This document shows, in pieces, positions 57,401 to 64,000 of a stretch of DNA of 64,000 nucleotides. The position numbers and the translations under genes are program-made. The stretch comes from Streptomyces varsoviensis (GTDB lineage: Bacteria > Actinomycetota > Actinomycetes > Streptomycetales > Streptomycetaceae). The stretch's first letter is position 1, and the number at the start of each line of letters is the position of its first letter. Below the pieces are notes generated by a model, which had not been told where the DNA came from, searched no databases, and was given only the letters and a program-made list of their open reading frames with translations. The stretch spans positions 220,630 through 284,629 of the forward strand of contig NZ_JOBF01000004.1 in the NCBI RefSeq assembly GCF_000718635.1. The letters are read 5' to 3'.

Positions 57401-59544
57401 AGCTGGCCGCCCTGGTGCGGGCCGCCGCCGACGCCGCGTACGACGAGGGGTACGAGCGCGGCGTCCACGACCGCGACGCCGCCGCGATCCTCGGCGCGCT
57501 GCTCGCCCTGCACGCCGCCGCCGGGCTGCTGCGCTACCCGGCGGCCGACCGCGCCGCCGCCCAGGTCTTCTGGACGCACGCCCTCGACGGCGCGGCGCGC
57601 GAGCACTGGACGCTGCGCGTACGGTCGCTGGCGCGGGCGCGGGAGACGTTCGGGCTGGCCCCGGCGATCGCCGACCTGACGGCGGAACTCGCGGCGCAGA
57701 TGGCGGCGTTCGAGGGGCCGGGCTCCGCGGCCGGGCCGCTCGCCGCCGAGTACCTCTTCGAGGAGCTGGCGGCCGGGCCCGAGGGGTTCGTGGCCGGGGC
57801 GGAGGCCCGCACCCTCCTGGAGAAGTTCCGCAGGGCGAGCGGCGGCCCGGCGTACGACGAGGAGCTGCGGTCGCTGTCCGCCGCGCCGCTGGACGCCGCT
57901 CCCCTCGATGTCGTCTCCCTCGACGCCTCGTCGCTCGCTGCTGCGTCCCTCGACGCCCGGCGCCAGCTCGTCCAGGCGTGGCTCGGCTCGTATCTCGCCG
58001 GGAGCGGCGAGGAGGCCGACCCCGGCGTCGTGGCGGAGGCCGTGGCGATCGAGCTGTGCCCCGACGCGGCGCGTTACGGCTCCGAGGCGGCGCTGACGGC
58101 GCGGGTGGAGGGCCTGCTGGGCGCCCACCCCCGGATCGCCGGCCGCTGCCTGACCGTCCGTCTGGACGAGTTCCTGGCCCGTACGCGCGCGTTCCGCGAG
58201 GAGCGGGTGCCGGGCTTCCGCGCGTACCAGCAGCGGCGCAACCGGCTGGTGGAGGCCGAGCGGACCCGGCTGCGGGTGGACGAGTTCCGGCCCAAGGTGA
58301 TGAGCGCCTTCGTCCGCAACCGGCTCCTCGACGAGGTGTACCTGCCGCTGATCGGCGGGAACCTCGCCAAGCAGATGGGCGCCGCGGGCGACGAGAAGCG
58401 CACCGACAACAGCGGACTGCTGCTGCTCATCTCCCCGCCGGGCTACGGCAAGACGACGCTGATGGAGTACGTCGCCGACCGCCTCGGCCTCGCCCTCGTC
58501 AAGGTCAACGGCCCGGCGCTGGGCCACTCCGTCACCTCGCTGGACCCGGCGCAGGCCCCCGACGCGACCGCGCGCCAGGAGGTCGAGAAGATCAACTTCG
58601 CGCTGGAGGCGGGCAGCAACACCCTCCTCTACCTGGACGACATCCAGCACACCTCGCCCGAACTGCTCCAGAAGTTCATCTCGCTGTGCGACGCCCAGCG
58701 CCGCGTCGAGGGCGTCTGGAACGGCCGTACGCGCACCTACGACCTGCGCGGCAAGCGGTTCGCGGTGTGCATGGCCGGCAACCCGTACACGGAGTCCGGC
58801 GGCGTCTTCCGCATCCCCGACATGCTCGCCAACCGCGCCGACGTGTGGAACCTGGGCGACGTGCTCTCCGGCAAGGACGACGTCTTCGCCCTCAGCTTCG
58901 TCGAGAACGCCCTGACCTCCAACCCCGTCCTCGCCCCCCTCGCCGCCCGCGAACGCTCCGACCTCGACCTGCTGATCCGCCTCGCCCAGGGCGAGCCGGG
59001 GGCCCGCGCCGACCGGCTCTCCCACCCGTACGCGCCGGCCGAGCTGGAGCGCGTACTCGCCGTACTGCGCCACCTGCTCACCGCCCGGCGCACGGTCCTC
59101 GCCGTCAACACCGCGTACATCGCGTCGGCGGCCCGTACGGACGTCAGCCGCACCGAGCCGCCCTTCCAGCTCCAGGGCTCGTACCGCAACATGAACAAGA
59201 TCGCGGAACGGATCGCGCCCGTCATGAACGACGCAGAACTGACCGCCGTCATCGACGACCACTACGCGGGCGAGGCCCAGACCCTCACCACCGGCGCCGA
59301 GGCGAACCTGCTGAAGCTGGCGGAACTGCGGGGCACGCTCACGGACGAGCAGGCCGCGCGCTGGGAGGCGATCAAGACCTCGTACGTCCGCACTCAGGCC
59401 CTCGGCGGCTCCGACGAGGACCCGCGCGTGCGCGCCCTCGCGGCGCTGGGCCTCGTCGCCGACCGCATCGCGGCCGTCGAAACCGCCCTCCTGCGCATGA
59501 CCGAACCCCCGGCGGGGCGGCACCGGGGGGATTCGGGGAGGTAG
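54490..59544 (+). CDS. Giant AAA+ ATPase of the 'DNA repair ATPase' type
   Basis: 1684 residues from GTG 54490 (GGGAG six bases upstream); GTG 54496 is equivalent. Residues ~45-480 have repeated beta-sheet blocks like a propeller (LLGYTTPDSANTETAVGDVF; IGGEIYVSTVGGALTVKTEN; GATPSPNGEDVLYAFRD). Residues ~500-900 are helical coiled-coil. Residues ~1285-1500 hold the AAA+ module: Walker A LLISPPGYGKTTLMEY (near 1318), Walker B NTLLYLDDIQH (near 1380), sensor-1 VCMAGNPY. The C-terminal part (AERIAPVMNDAELTAVIDDHYAGEAQTL) completes the family fold. Similar proteins are annotated as DNA repair ATPase, but DNA repair is not shown. The flotillin and NfeD partners suggest a membrane-associated role. 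Confidence 0.88.
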   Translation: MDVNTEGRDGRAEGEAGTGAGAAAAGGSVAGGLDAGTYEVLRDRLAAQAAELARGAEALNARRVETFGSTELRLLGTEQIRTEQRCVPRDIVAVGGRLLLGYTTPDSANTETAVGDVFALHALRRAEEGGEGVTLAEADADDLPELLGDSAFQREFGELHRYYRAAALRRLRRVDGKLLAVFRTGPNPGDLRVLRWQLAADGTPRYLDARGERDHVLPESQDIRWTAATRDDHVLGRHPHVSIGGEIYVSTVGGALTVKTENTTESGEGVYREPVEEPLQSLADAEIEHARVGPLVLLRVRPYNESVRRHLVYNATTRAVVRLDGIGQACLRLPDDQGVIFPGGYCLATGAARTFDALDTDGLGYEGATPSPNGEDVLYAFRDPADGRTLLLSYNLIRKEVATPLLCHGYALFDDGTLIALRADSDEPSRVHAVQTWRSPYVSETYAAGAAGTGPLERVGNADLVRGISELLTVARTAAEPTGTRAGFAAITDACSRLTDRFHWLADDALGGLQAPLALVRSTAEQVLAEFETVQNLTRQAADALGEAAAQIASLVRRIRGESPRSADAWVAQLTELRRSQGRLETLRELRYVDVERIDALAAEVADDIDATARRAVDFLQQDDAFAGYQEDVEALTADAEAITTVAEAAPVGERLDERTEGLQILTEVVAGLDIGDATVRTSILERIAEVLGGVNRARATLAARRRELLDHEGRAEFAAEFALLGQAVTGALAAADTPEACEEQLARLLLQLENLEARFAESDDFLTELSAKRTDVYEAFSSRKQTLQDARARHAERLADSANRVLETINRRAATLADLDAVNTYFASDPMVAKVRRTADELRELGDGVRADELDGRLKAARQEAGRALRDRADLYLDGGETIRLGRHRFAVNTQALDLTLVPHGDTLAFALTGTDYRAPVTDPEFADTRPYWDQLLPSESADVYRAEHLAAKILAEHDPATLYDAGPDELAALVRAAADAAYDEGYERGVHDRDAAAILGALLALHAAAGLLRYPAADRAAAQVFWTHALDGAAREHWTLRVRSLARARETFGLAPAIADLTAELAAQMAAFEGPGSAAGPLAAEYLFEELAAGPEGFVAGAEARTLLEKFRRASGGPAYDEELRSLSAAPLDAAPLDVVSLDASSLAAASLDARRQLVQAWLGSYLAGSGEEADPGVVAEAVAIELCPDAARYGSEAALTARVEGLLGAHPRIAGRCLTVRLDEFLARTRAFREERVPGFRAYQQRRNRLVEAERTRLRVDEFRPKVMSAFVRNRLLDEVYLPLIGGNLAKQMGAAGDEKRTDNSGLLLLISPPGYGKTTLMEYVADRLGLALVKVNGPALGHSVTSLDPAQAPDATARQEVEKINFALEAGSNTLLYLDDIQHTSPELLQKFISLCDAQRRVEGVWNGRTRTYDLRGKRFAVCMAGNPYTESGGVFRIPDMLANRADVWNLGDVLSGKDDVFALSFVENALTSNPVLAPLAARERSDLDLLIRLAQGEPGARADRLSHPYAPAELERVLAVLRHLLTARRTVLAVNTAYIASAARTDVSRTEPPFQLQGSYRNMNKIAERIAPVMNDAELTAVIDDHYAGEAQTLTTGAEANLLKLAELRGTLTDEQAARWEAIKTSYVRTQALGGSDEDPRVRALAALGLVADRIAAVETALLRMTEPPAGRHRGDSGR

Positions 59545-59566
59545 GGGACGGGGCCGGTCGGGGTCG

Positions 59567-60190
59567 TTACGGCTTGGCGTAGGTGAGGGGCTGGGCGGGG
59601 GCCGGGGCGCCGGCGGGCCCGGCGGCCTCCATGGCGGCGAGCCGCTCGGCGGCGCGGGCCCGGACCTTCTTGACGTGGCGCCCCGTGAAGACGGCGGGGA
59701 CGACGAACCCGGCGACCTTGCAGCAGATCTGGAGGGCGGACCCGGCGCCGAGCGCGGAGCAGGTGAACTCGGCGGCGGCGGAGAGGGTGAAGCTGACCGT
59801 CCACACCGTGGTGATGACGGTGTTGACGCGGATGAAGTGCGGGGAGTTCCAGACCTCCTTGGGGGCGTTGCGGCGGGCGATCCCCTGCGTGAAGGGGCTC
59901 CGCAGGGCCAGGCTCGCCCAGCCGATGAGCGCCAGCCAGGCCGTGGACAGCGCGCTGTCGTGGTCGTGGAGCGAGGAGTGCGGGTCCGCGAACGCGACGA
60001 CGGTCATGCCCAGCACGAAGACGATCGTCCCGAAGTCGAGGATCTGGGCCCCGGCCTCCACGCCGGCCCGGCGGTCCTTGAGCAGCAGATAGACGGAGCA
60101 GATCAGAGCGGCCAGGGCGCCCCATTGCCACCCGATGAGAGAAACACCGGCGTAGACGAACCACGGGGCGAAATTGCGGAGGTAGTTCAT
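59567..60190 (-). CDS. Multi-pass membrane protein, unknown function
   Basis: 207 residues from ATG 60190; GTG 60211 is an alternative. Five to six helices are seen (NFAPWFVYAGVSLIGWQWGALAALICSVYLLL; GTIVFVLGMTVVAFA; TAWLALIGWASLALRSPF; VITTVWTVSFTLSAAAEFTCSALGAGSALQICCKVAGFVVPAVF) with an Ala/Pro-rich cytoplasmic tail. It is not a recognised family. The 22-bp inverted repeat that also precedes the two-component operon lies upstream, so it may belong to that regulon. It converges on the giant ATPase gene with only 22 bp between stops. Confidence 0.8.
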   Translation of the reverse strand: MNYLRNFAPWFVYAGVSLIGWQWGALAALICSVYLLLKDRRAGVEAGAQILDFGTIVFVLGMTVVAFADPHSSLHDHDSALSTAWLALIGWASLALRSPFTQGIARRNAPKEVWNSPHFIRVNTVITTVWTVSFTLSAAAEFTCSALGAGSALQICCKVAGFVVPAVFTGRHVKKVRARAAERLAAMEAAGPAGAPAPAQPLTYAKP

Positions 60191-60340
60191 GGGAACGGGT
60201 ATTCCTCTCACGCGGCGAATGGGAATCCGGGTGCGAAGCCGTCGTCATTCCTTTTCCGACTGCTCCGGTTTCTCCCCGGCGGCGATATCAAAATTACGGG
60301 GGCGGGGCCGGAGTGTCGTGGGGTGAGCGCCGTATCTTGC

Positions 60341-60362
60341 GGGTGGAGAAGGGTCTCCACCC
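60341..60362 (-). promoter_or_regulatory. Regulon operator copy 1: GGGTGGAGA-N4-TCTCCACCC
   Basis: Perfect 9-bp arms (60341-60349 and 60354-60362) with AGGG between, 151 bp upstream of the membrane-protein start at 60190. The identical arms recur at 63310-63331 upstream of the kinase operon. The rest of the 60191-60483 gap has no gene. Confidence 0.75.
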
Positions 60363-60483
60363 GGCGTACACCAGGGGGGAGGGGTGGGGCGCGCAGGCGA
60401 GTTGGGCGCGCACGCGAAGAGGCCGCGCCGTTGGGGAAGGAGCGCGGCTCAGGGGGTGCCAGGGGGAGGTGTCAGGGGCGAGG

Positions 60484-61191
60484 TCAGGGCCGCTGTTCGG
60501 AGCCGTCCGGGGGGAGAACGCTCAGCGCGTAGCGCACGGCCTCGGCGCGGGAGTGGAGGTCGGCCTTGGCGAAGAGGTTGTTGATGTGCGTCTTGACGGT
60601 GGCCTCGCTGATGACGAGGCGGGCGGCGATCTCGGGGTTGCGCAGCCCGTCGCCGATCAGCCGGAGCACTTCCCGCTCGCGCGCCGTGAGCATGGCGGCC
60701 TGCTCGGCGGCGGGCTTGGGCCGGTGGGTGGCGAGGGTGAGCAGCCGGCGCTGCACCTCGGGCGCGAGGACGGCCTGGCCGTGGCTGGCGCTGCGTACGG
60801 CCTGCAGTATCGTGTCGCGGCCCGCGTCCTTGGTCAGATAGCCGCCGGCCCCGGCCTGGAGGGCGGCCAGGATCGACTCGTCGTCCTCGAAGGTGGTCAG
60901 GACGACGACCGTGGTCCGGGGGCTGGCGGCGCGGATGCGCCCCGTGGCCTCGACGCCGTCCATGACGGGCATGTTGAGGTCCATCAGGACGACGTCGGGG
61001 CCGTGCGCGGCGACGGCCGCGACCGCCTCCTCGCCATTGGTCGCCGTCGCCACGACGTCGACGTCGTCGTCGAGGTCGAGCATGACCGCCAGCGCCTCGC
61101 GGACGGCCGTCTGATCGTCCACGACCACCAACTTGACGCTGCTCGCCTGGTCGCTGTTCATCGGGGCGCTGCTCGCCTGGTCGCCGCTCAC
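60484..61191 (-). CDS. NarL/LiaR-type response regulator
   Basis: 235 residues from GTG 61191, whose GTGA overlaps the kinase stop; ATG 61161 is a second in-frame start. Residues 1-18 contain a duplicated DQASS motif. The receiver domain has KLVVVDDQTAVREAL, the phospho-acceptor in VVLMDLNMPVMDG (Asp71), VVVLTTFEDDESI and GYLTKDAG. The LuxR-type HTH is LTAREREVLRLIGDGLRNPEIAARLVISEATVKTHINNLFAKADLHSR. It is coupled to the histidine kinase. The likely DNA site is the GGGTGGAGA-N4-TCTCCACCC repeat found upstream of its own operon and of the membrane gene at 59567-60190. Confidence 0.93.
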   Translation of the reverse strand: MSGDQASSAPMNSDQASSVKLVVVDDQTAVREALAVMLDLDDDVDVVATATNGEEAVAAVAAHGPDVVLMDLNMPVMDGVEATGRIRAASPRTTVVVLTTFEDDESILAALQAGAGGYLTKDAGRDTILQAVRSASHGQAVLAPEVQRRLLTLATHRPKPAAEQAAMLTAREREVLRLIGDGLRNPEIAARLVISEATVKTHINNLFAKADLHSRAEAVRYALSVLPPDGSEQRP

Positions 61192-62465
61192 CTGGGCACC
61201 TCCAGTCTTACGGTCCAGCCGCCCGGTGCGGCGTCCGCGATATTGGGTCCGGCGCGGAGGGTACCGCCCACCAGGGCGGCGCGTTCGCGCATGCCGACCA
61301 GGCCCATGCCGGTGCCCTCGGCGCCGGGGCGCGGCGCGGGGGAGCCGGCCGGTCCGTTGACGACGGTGAGGGCGACCGCGTCGGCGGTGAATTCGAGCGT
61401 CATGGCGCGGGCGGCCCCCGGCGCGTATTTGAGGGCGTTGGTGAGGGCTTCCTGCGCCACGCGCAGCGCGGTCTGCGCGATCTCGACCGATACGGGCACG
61501 GGTTCGCCGACGATCTCGAAGGCGACCTCCTCGCCCTCCGCCATCAGCCGCAGCGACTCCTGGAGGGGCAGGGTGTCCTCGCGCAGGGCGTGCACGGCGT
61601 GCCGGGTCTCGGCGATGCTGTCGACGGCCAGCGCCCTGGCCCGGCGCACAGCCGCGCGCGCCTCCTCGACGCGGTCCTTCTGGCTGAGGGCGTCGGCCAT
61701 GTCGAGCTGGAGCGCGATGCCGGAGAGGGAGTGGCCGAGCACGTCGTGGATCTCGCGGGCGATGCGCCCCCGCTCCATGAGCGCGGCCGTACGGGCCTCG
61801 GACTCGGTGGCCCGCCGCGCCTCGGCGGCGGCGTGCTGGGCGCTCGCGAGCGCCTCGCGCCGGTCGCGCTTGGAGATGCCCATGTAGACGGGCATCGCCA
61901 CGGTGAGCGCCAGCCACCAGGGCCAGTAGCCGGGGGAGGGGGAGAGCCGGTCGGCGATCCAGACCGCCGAGGCGGCGCTGACCGCCCCGGCCGCCGCCAC
62001 CCCGACGGCGGTGCGCCGGGAGGCGAGCTTCACCCCGGCGGTGGCGGCGGCGGAGTAGGCGAAGAAGGGCGCCACGGTGTTGTGCGCGAGAGGGAGGAGC
62101 ACGGCCGCCAGAACGGCGTAGCCGCCCGCGAGCGCCACCTGCGCCCGCTGCGACAGCCGGGCCCAGGAGAAGATCGCGGCGAAGGAGCACGCCGCGACCA
62201 CGACGAAGAGGGAGATGGCGAGCGGCGGGGCGACCATGTGGGCGCGGGGGATCTGGATCGCGGTCAGGACGGTGGCGGTGACGGCGATGAAGGGCTGGGC
62301 GAGATCGTCACCGTGGTGATGGGGAAAGAGGGGCTGCGGGGTGGGGGAGGACGTTTCTCCGGTGGAGGAGGACGTTTTTGGGGCCGGGGGTTCGGATCCG
62401 GTGGACGGCACGGGGCGCACTCCGACCTCAGTAGCGGCGGTCTTGACGGGAGCGGGAGTCGGCAT
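61188..62465 (-). CDS. Membrane sensor histidine kinase (HisKA_3 type)
   Basis: 425 residues. A Thr/Pro-rich cytoplasmic N-terminus leads to six or so helices (AQPFIAVTATVLTAIQI; PPLAISLFVVVAACSFAAIFSW; ALAGGYAVLAAVLLPLA; WPWWLALTVAMPVYMGI). The dimerisation box is ERGRIAREIHDVLGHSLSGIALQLDMADAL with the phospho-accepting His. The ATPase has EALTNALKYAPGA, a diverged G1 box, and GTGMGLVGMRERAALVGG. It is a NarX/DesK-like kinase with little extracytoplasmic mass, probably sensing the membrane itself. It overlaps the response regulator (GTGA) and, by 38 bp, the upstream membrane-protein gene, so all three are one operon. Confidence 0.93.
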   Translation of the reverse strand: MPTPAPVKTAATEVGVRPVPSTGSEPPAPKTSSSTGETSSPTPQPLFPHHHGDDLAQPFIAVTATVLTAIQIPRAHMVAPPLAISLFVVVAACSFAAIFSWARLSQRAQVALAGGYAVLAAVLLPLAHNTVAPFFAYSAAATAGVKLASRRTAVGVAAAGAVSAASAVWIADRLSPSPGYWPWWLALTVAMPVYMGISKRDRREALASAQHAAAEARRATESEARTAALMERGRIAREIHDVLGHSLSGIALQLDMADALSQKDRVEEARAAVRRARALAVDSIAETRHAVHALREDTLPLQESLRLMAEGEEVAFEIVGEPVPVSVEIAQTALRVAQEALTNALKYAPGAARAMTLEFTADAVALTVVNGPAGSPAPRPGAEGTGMGLVGMRERAALVGGTLRAGPNIADAAPGGWTVRLEVPR

Positions 62466-63198
62466 CCCGAAGCGCGTCCAGCATAGAGGGGGCGGTTCCG
62501 CGCTGGTGGGGGGCGGTGCGGGTGGCGGTGGCGGTGGCGGTGTGGCTGCTCGTGGCGGCGTGGCTGCCGCCGGCAGTGTGGCGGCCGGGGAGGTCGTTGG
62601 GGGACTGGCTGGGGGAGTGGCTGTGGGACTGGCTGTGGGACTGGCTGTGGGACTGACTGGGAGCGAACCGCTGCTGGAGGCTGTCCAGGAGGGGGGAGGA
62701 GGTGTGGGGCTGCCCGTCCTTGCCGACGGTCCAGACGACGCGGCTGTCGGTACGTACGGCGCGGCCCAGGACGACGATGCCCTCGGCGAGCATGCCGAGG
62801 CCCACGGTCAGGAGCAGGCTGTTGCCGGCGGCGTCGGACACGTGCGGGTCGACGGCCCCGAGGGTGACGTTCGCCGCGATCTTCACCACGATGTTCAGCA
62901 CCCACAGCGCCACGGTCACCCAGGTGTAGCGCATGAACACCAGCCCGTCCCGATTGGACAGTCGGATACTCACGCCCCGCAGCACCCCGAGGAGGACGCT
63001 GATCCCGCCAGTGGCCACCAGGAACACCACGGAGGCCACCCCGGTGTGGTGCCCGGACACATTGGACACCCCGACGAGCGACAACACCGCCGGAAGAATC
63101 AGCATCCGCTTTGCCTCGGCCGGCTCCCCCAGCAACCGCCGAACCATCACGTAACACACAGCCGCGATAATCAGCACAATCTCAACGGGCCCACTCAT
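62428..63198 (-). CDS. CcdC/DUF1453-like membrane protein
   Basis: 256 residues from ATG 63198 (GGGAGG eight bases before). Helices: EIVLIIAAVCYVMVRRLLG; RMLILPAVLSLVGVSN; ASVVFLVATGGISVLLGVLRGVSI; YTWVTVALWVLNIVVKIAANV; LLLTVGLGMLAEGIVVLG, in keeping with DUF1453/CcdC-like proteins. Residues ~175-256 are a hydrophilic tail with SQSHSQSHSQSHSHS repeats from a 12-bp DNA repeat. It is first in the operon with the kinase and response regulator and could be an accessory sensor or an envelope-stress effector. Confidence 0.85.
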   Translation of the reverse strand: MSGPVEIVLIIAAVCYVMVRRLLGEPAEAKRMLILPAVLSLVGVSNVSGHHTGVASVVFLVATGGISVLLGVLRGVSIRLSNRDGLVFMRYTWVTVALWVLNIVVKIAANVTLGAVDPHVSDAAGNSLLLTVGLGMLAEGIVVLGRAVRTDSRVVWTVGKDGQPHTSSPLLDSLQQRFAPSQSHSQSHSQSHSHSPSQSPNDLPGRHTAGGSHAATSSHTATATATRTAPHQRGTAPSMLDALRDADSRSRQDRRY

Positions 63199-63309
63199 GG
63201 CGCTGCCTCCCAATCCATAAACCGGCCAACCGATTAGCCGACCTCTGCCAACACCCCCAAAACTAGATTTCGACCCCCTTACCTTTCATGAGGCAGCCGC
63301 CGTAACTCC

Positions 63310-63331
63310 GGGTGGAGAAATCTCTCCACCC
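63310..63331 (-). promoter_or_regulatory. Regulon operator copy 2: GGGTGGAGA-N4-TCTCCACCC
   Basis: Same perfect 9-bp arms as at 60341-60362, spacer AATC, 112 bp upstream of the operon start at 63198. It overlaps the left end of a cccgag hexamer array (63331-63360). Confidence 0.75.
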
Positions 63332-64000
63332 GAGCCCGAGCCCGAGCCCGAGCCCGAGACACGCCTGCTCCGCTGCGCTCCACCGGCAACGGCTGGGCGG
63401 GGCGGCATTGTGCCCGCCCGGTCGCGGCTCTCGTCGGGGGCGCGTTGTGGCTTGATGTTCATGCAAGCGGCGGGCAGGGACGGGCAGGGGTTGGCTCGCT
63501 GCCTGCGGTTTGGGTAGGGGCGGGCGTCACGGCTTGTCGCTGGGTGGGGCGGTATTGCGCCCGGTTGGCTGCGGCTTTCGTCTCGGACCCTCCGGGTCCA
63601 AAGCGCTGGCAGCGGCGGGGGGAGGGGGCCGGCCTGAGGTCCGGTTCGCTGCCTGCGGGTGGGGTTGTGGCTGGGGCTAGAGAGGGCTCGCTGCGCTTCG
63701 CCGCTGGCTGCTGCCGCGAAGTGGCCGTTGTGCTCGTTCGGCTGCGGGGGCGTGGGGGCTTGAGGCCCAAGGATTCAAGAGCGGCGGGCAGGGACGGCTC
63801 GGGTCGGGCTGGGGTTCAAGGCGGGCTCCGCTGCGCTACGCGACTGGCGGTTGGGCACGGGGACTCGACCATGACCCGAAGCGGGGTGCTGCGGCCTGCG
63901 GCCGCATGGGGGAGGTGTCGGAGTGGTTTGGTGCGGGTTTCGTCTCGGGCCCTTCGGACCCAAGGCGCTGGCAGCGGCGGGGGAGGGGGCGGGGCTGGGG
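63332..64000. repeat. Repeat region at the right edge: cccgag array, one full and one truncated R1 copy
   Basis: Five CCCGAG units lead into gctccgctgcgctcc fragments. R1 copy 7 is at 63541-63724 (ggtattgcgcc, through the ctcgctgcgcttcgccgctg block). A partial eighth copy (tttcgtctcgggcccttcgg, cgctggcagcgg) starts at about 63931 and is cut by the end of the window. No gene is supported. Confidence 0.75.

Noticed and set aside
52816..59523. 2235-codon open frame antisense to the flotillin and ATPase genes
   Set aside because: It mirrors the third-position G/C bias of the real genes; the sense proteins have clear SPFH and AAA+ motifs, the antisense product is Arg/Leu/Gly-rich without any domain.

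Overview
The window is chromosomal DNA of very high G+C content with a strong G/C bias in third codon positions, GTG starts, 4-base GTGA/ATGA stop-start overlaps and many Actinobacteria-specific families (helix-turn-helix plus DUF397 pairs, SigB/SigF-type sigma factors, DUF1707, DUF6010-like proteins). It is almost certainly from a Streptomyces or close relative. I see no rRNA, no credible functional tRNA, no transposase, integrase or CRISPR array. The closest to mobile DNA are two families of dispersed intergenic repeats and many in-frame tandem repeats.

Layout. 1-5200: 3' part of a TetR gene, a YceI protein, and a MarR-controlled MFS exporter with a C-terminal chain of carboxypeptidase-regulatory-like (CnaB-like) beta domains. 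5400-8100: a small membrane protein, an RsbW-type ATPase with a coupled partner, and an XRE regulator with two DUF397 proteins. 8100-10000: an AT-richer stretch with two orphan beta-rich proteins. 10130-10262: a tRNA-like fold joined to an intrinsic terminator. 10994-13091, 27016-29436 and 63332-64000 are repeat deserts built of a ~183-bp repeat (R1, eight copies) and a ~90-bp repeat (R2, six copies including one at 5.7 kb). 13-19 kb: a TipA-like MerR regulator with an internal start, DUF6010-like, muconolactone-isomerase-like/ArsR pair, a lipoprotein, two tandem SigB-type sigma factors, an A/B-barrel protein and a 54-residue membrane peptide. 19.9-25 kb: FtsX-type ABC exporter with divergent histidine kinase. 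25-45 kb: TetR/oxidoreductase, HIT hydrolase, TetR/MFS, an orphan LuxR response regulator, SBP56/methanethiol-oxidase-like protein, small membrane proteins, two aldo/keto reductases, TetR/MFS/flavin-binding protein.

The two most interesting regions are adjacent. 44.2-51.1 kb is a compact, apparently undescribed biosynthetic cassette: LysR regulator, AurF-like diiron oxygenase, truncated seryl-tRNA-synthetase-like amino-acid:carrier-protein ligase, AcpS-type phosphopantetheinyl transferase, stand-alone ACP, MaoC hydratase, O-methyltransferase and a PucR regulator. Its logic suggests that one amino acid is loaded on a dedicated ACP, oxidised and methylated. 51.5-59.5 kb is a YqiJ/NfeD-like, flotillin and 1684-residue AAA+ ATPase operon, probably a membrane-stress or defence machine.

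59.6-63.2 kb holds a membrane protein plus a three-gene unit (membrane protein, histidine kinase, NarL/LiaR-type response regulator). The same 22-bp inverted repeat (GGGTGGAGA-N4-TCTCCACCC) lies upstream of both, which points to a small autoregulated regulon.
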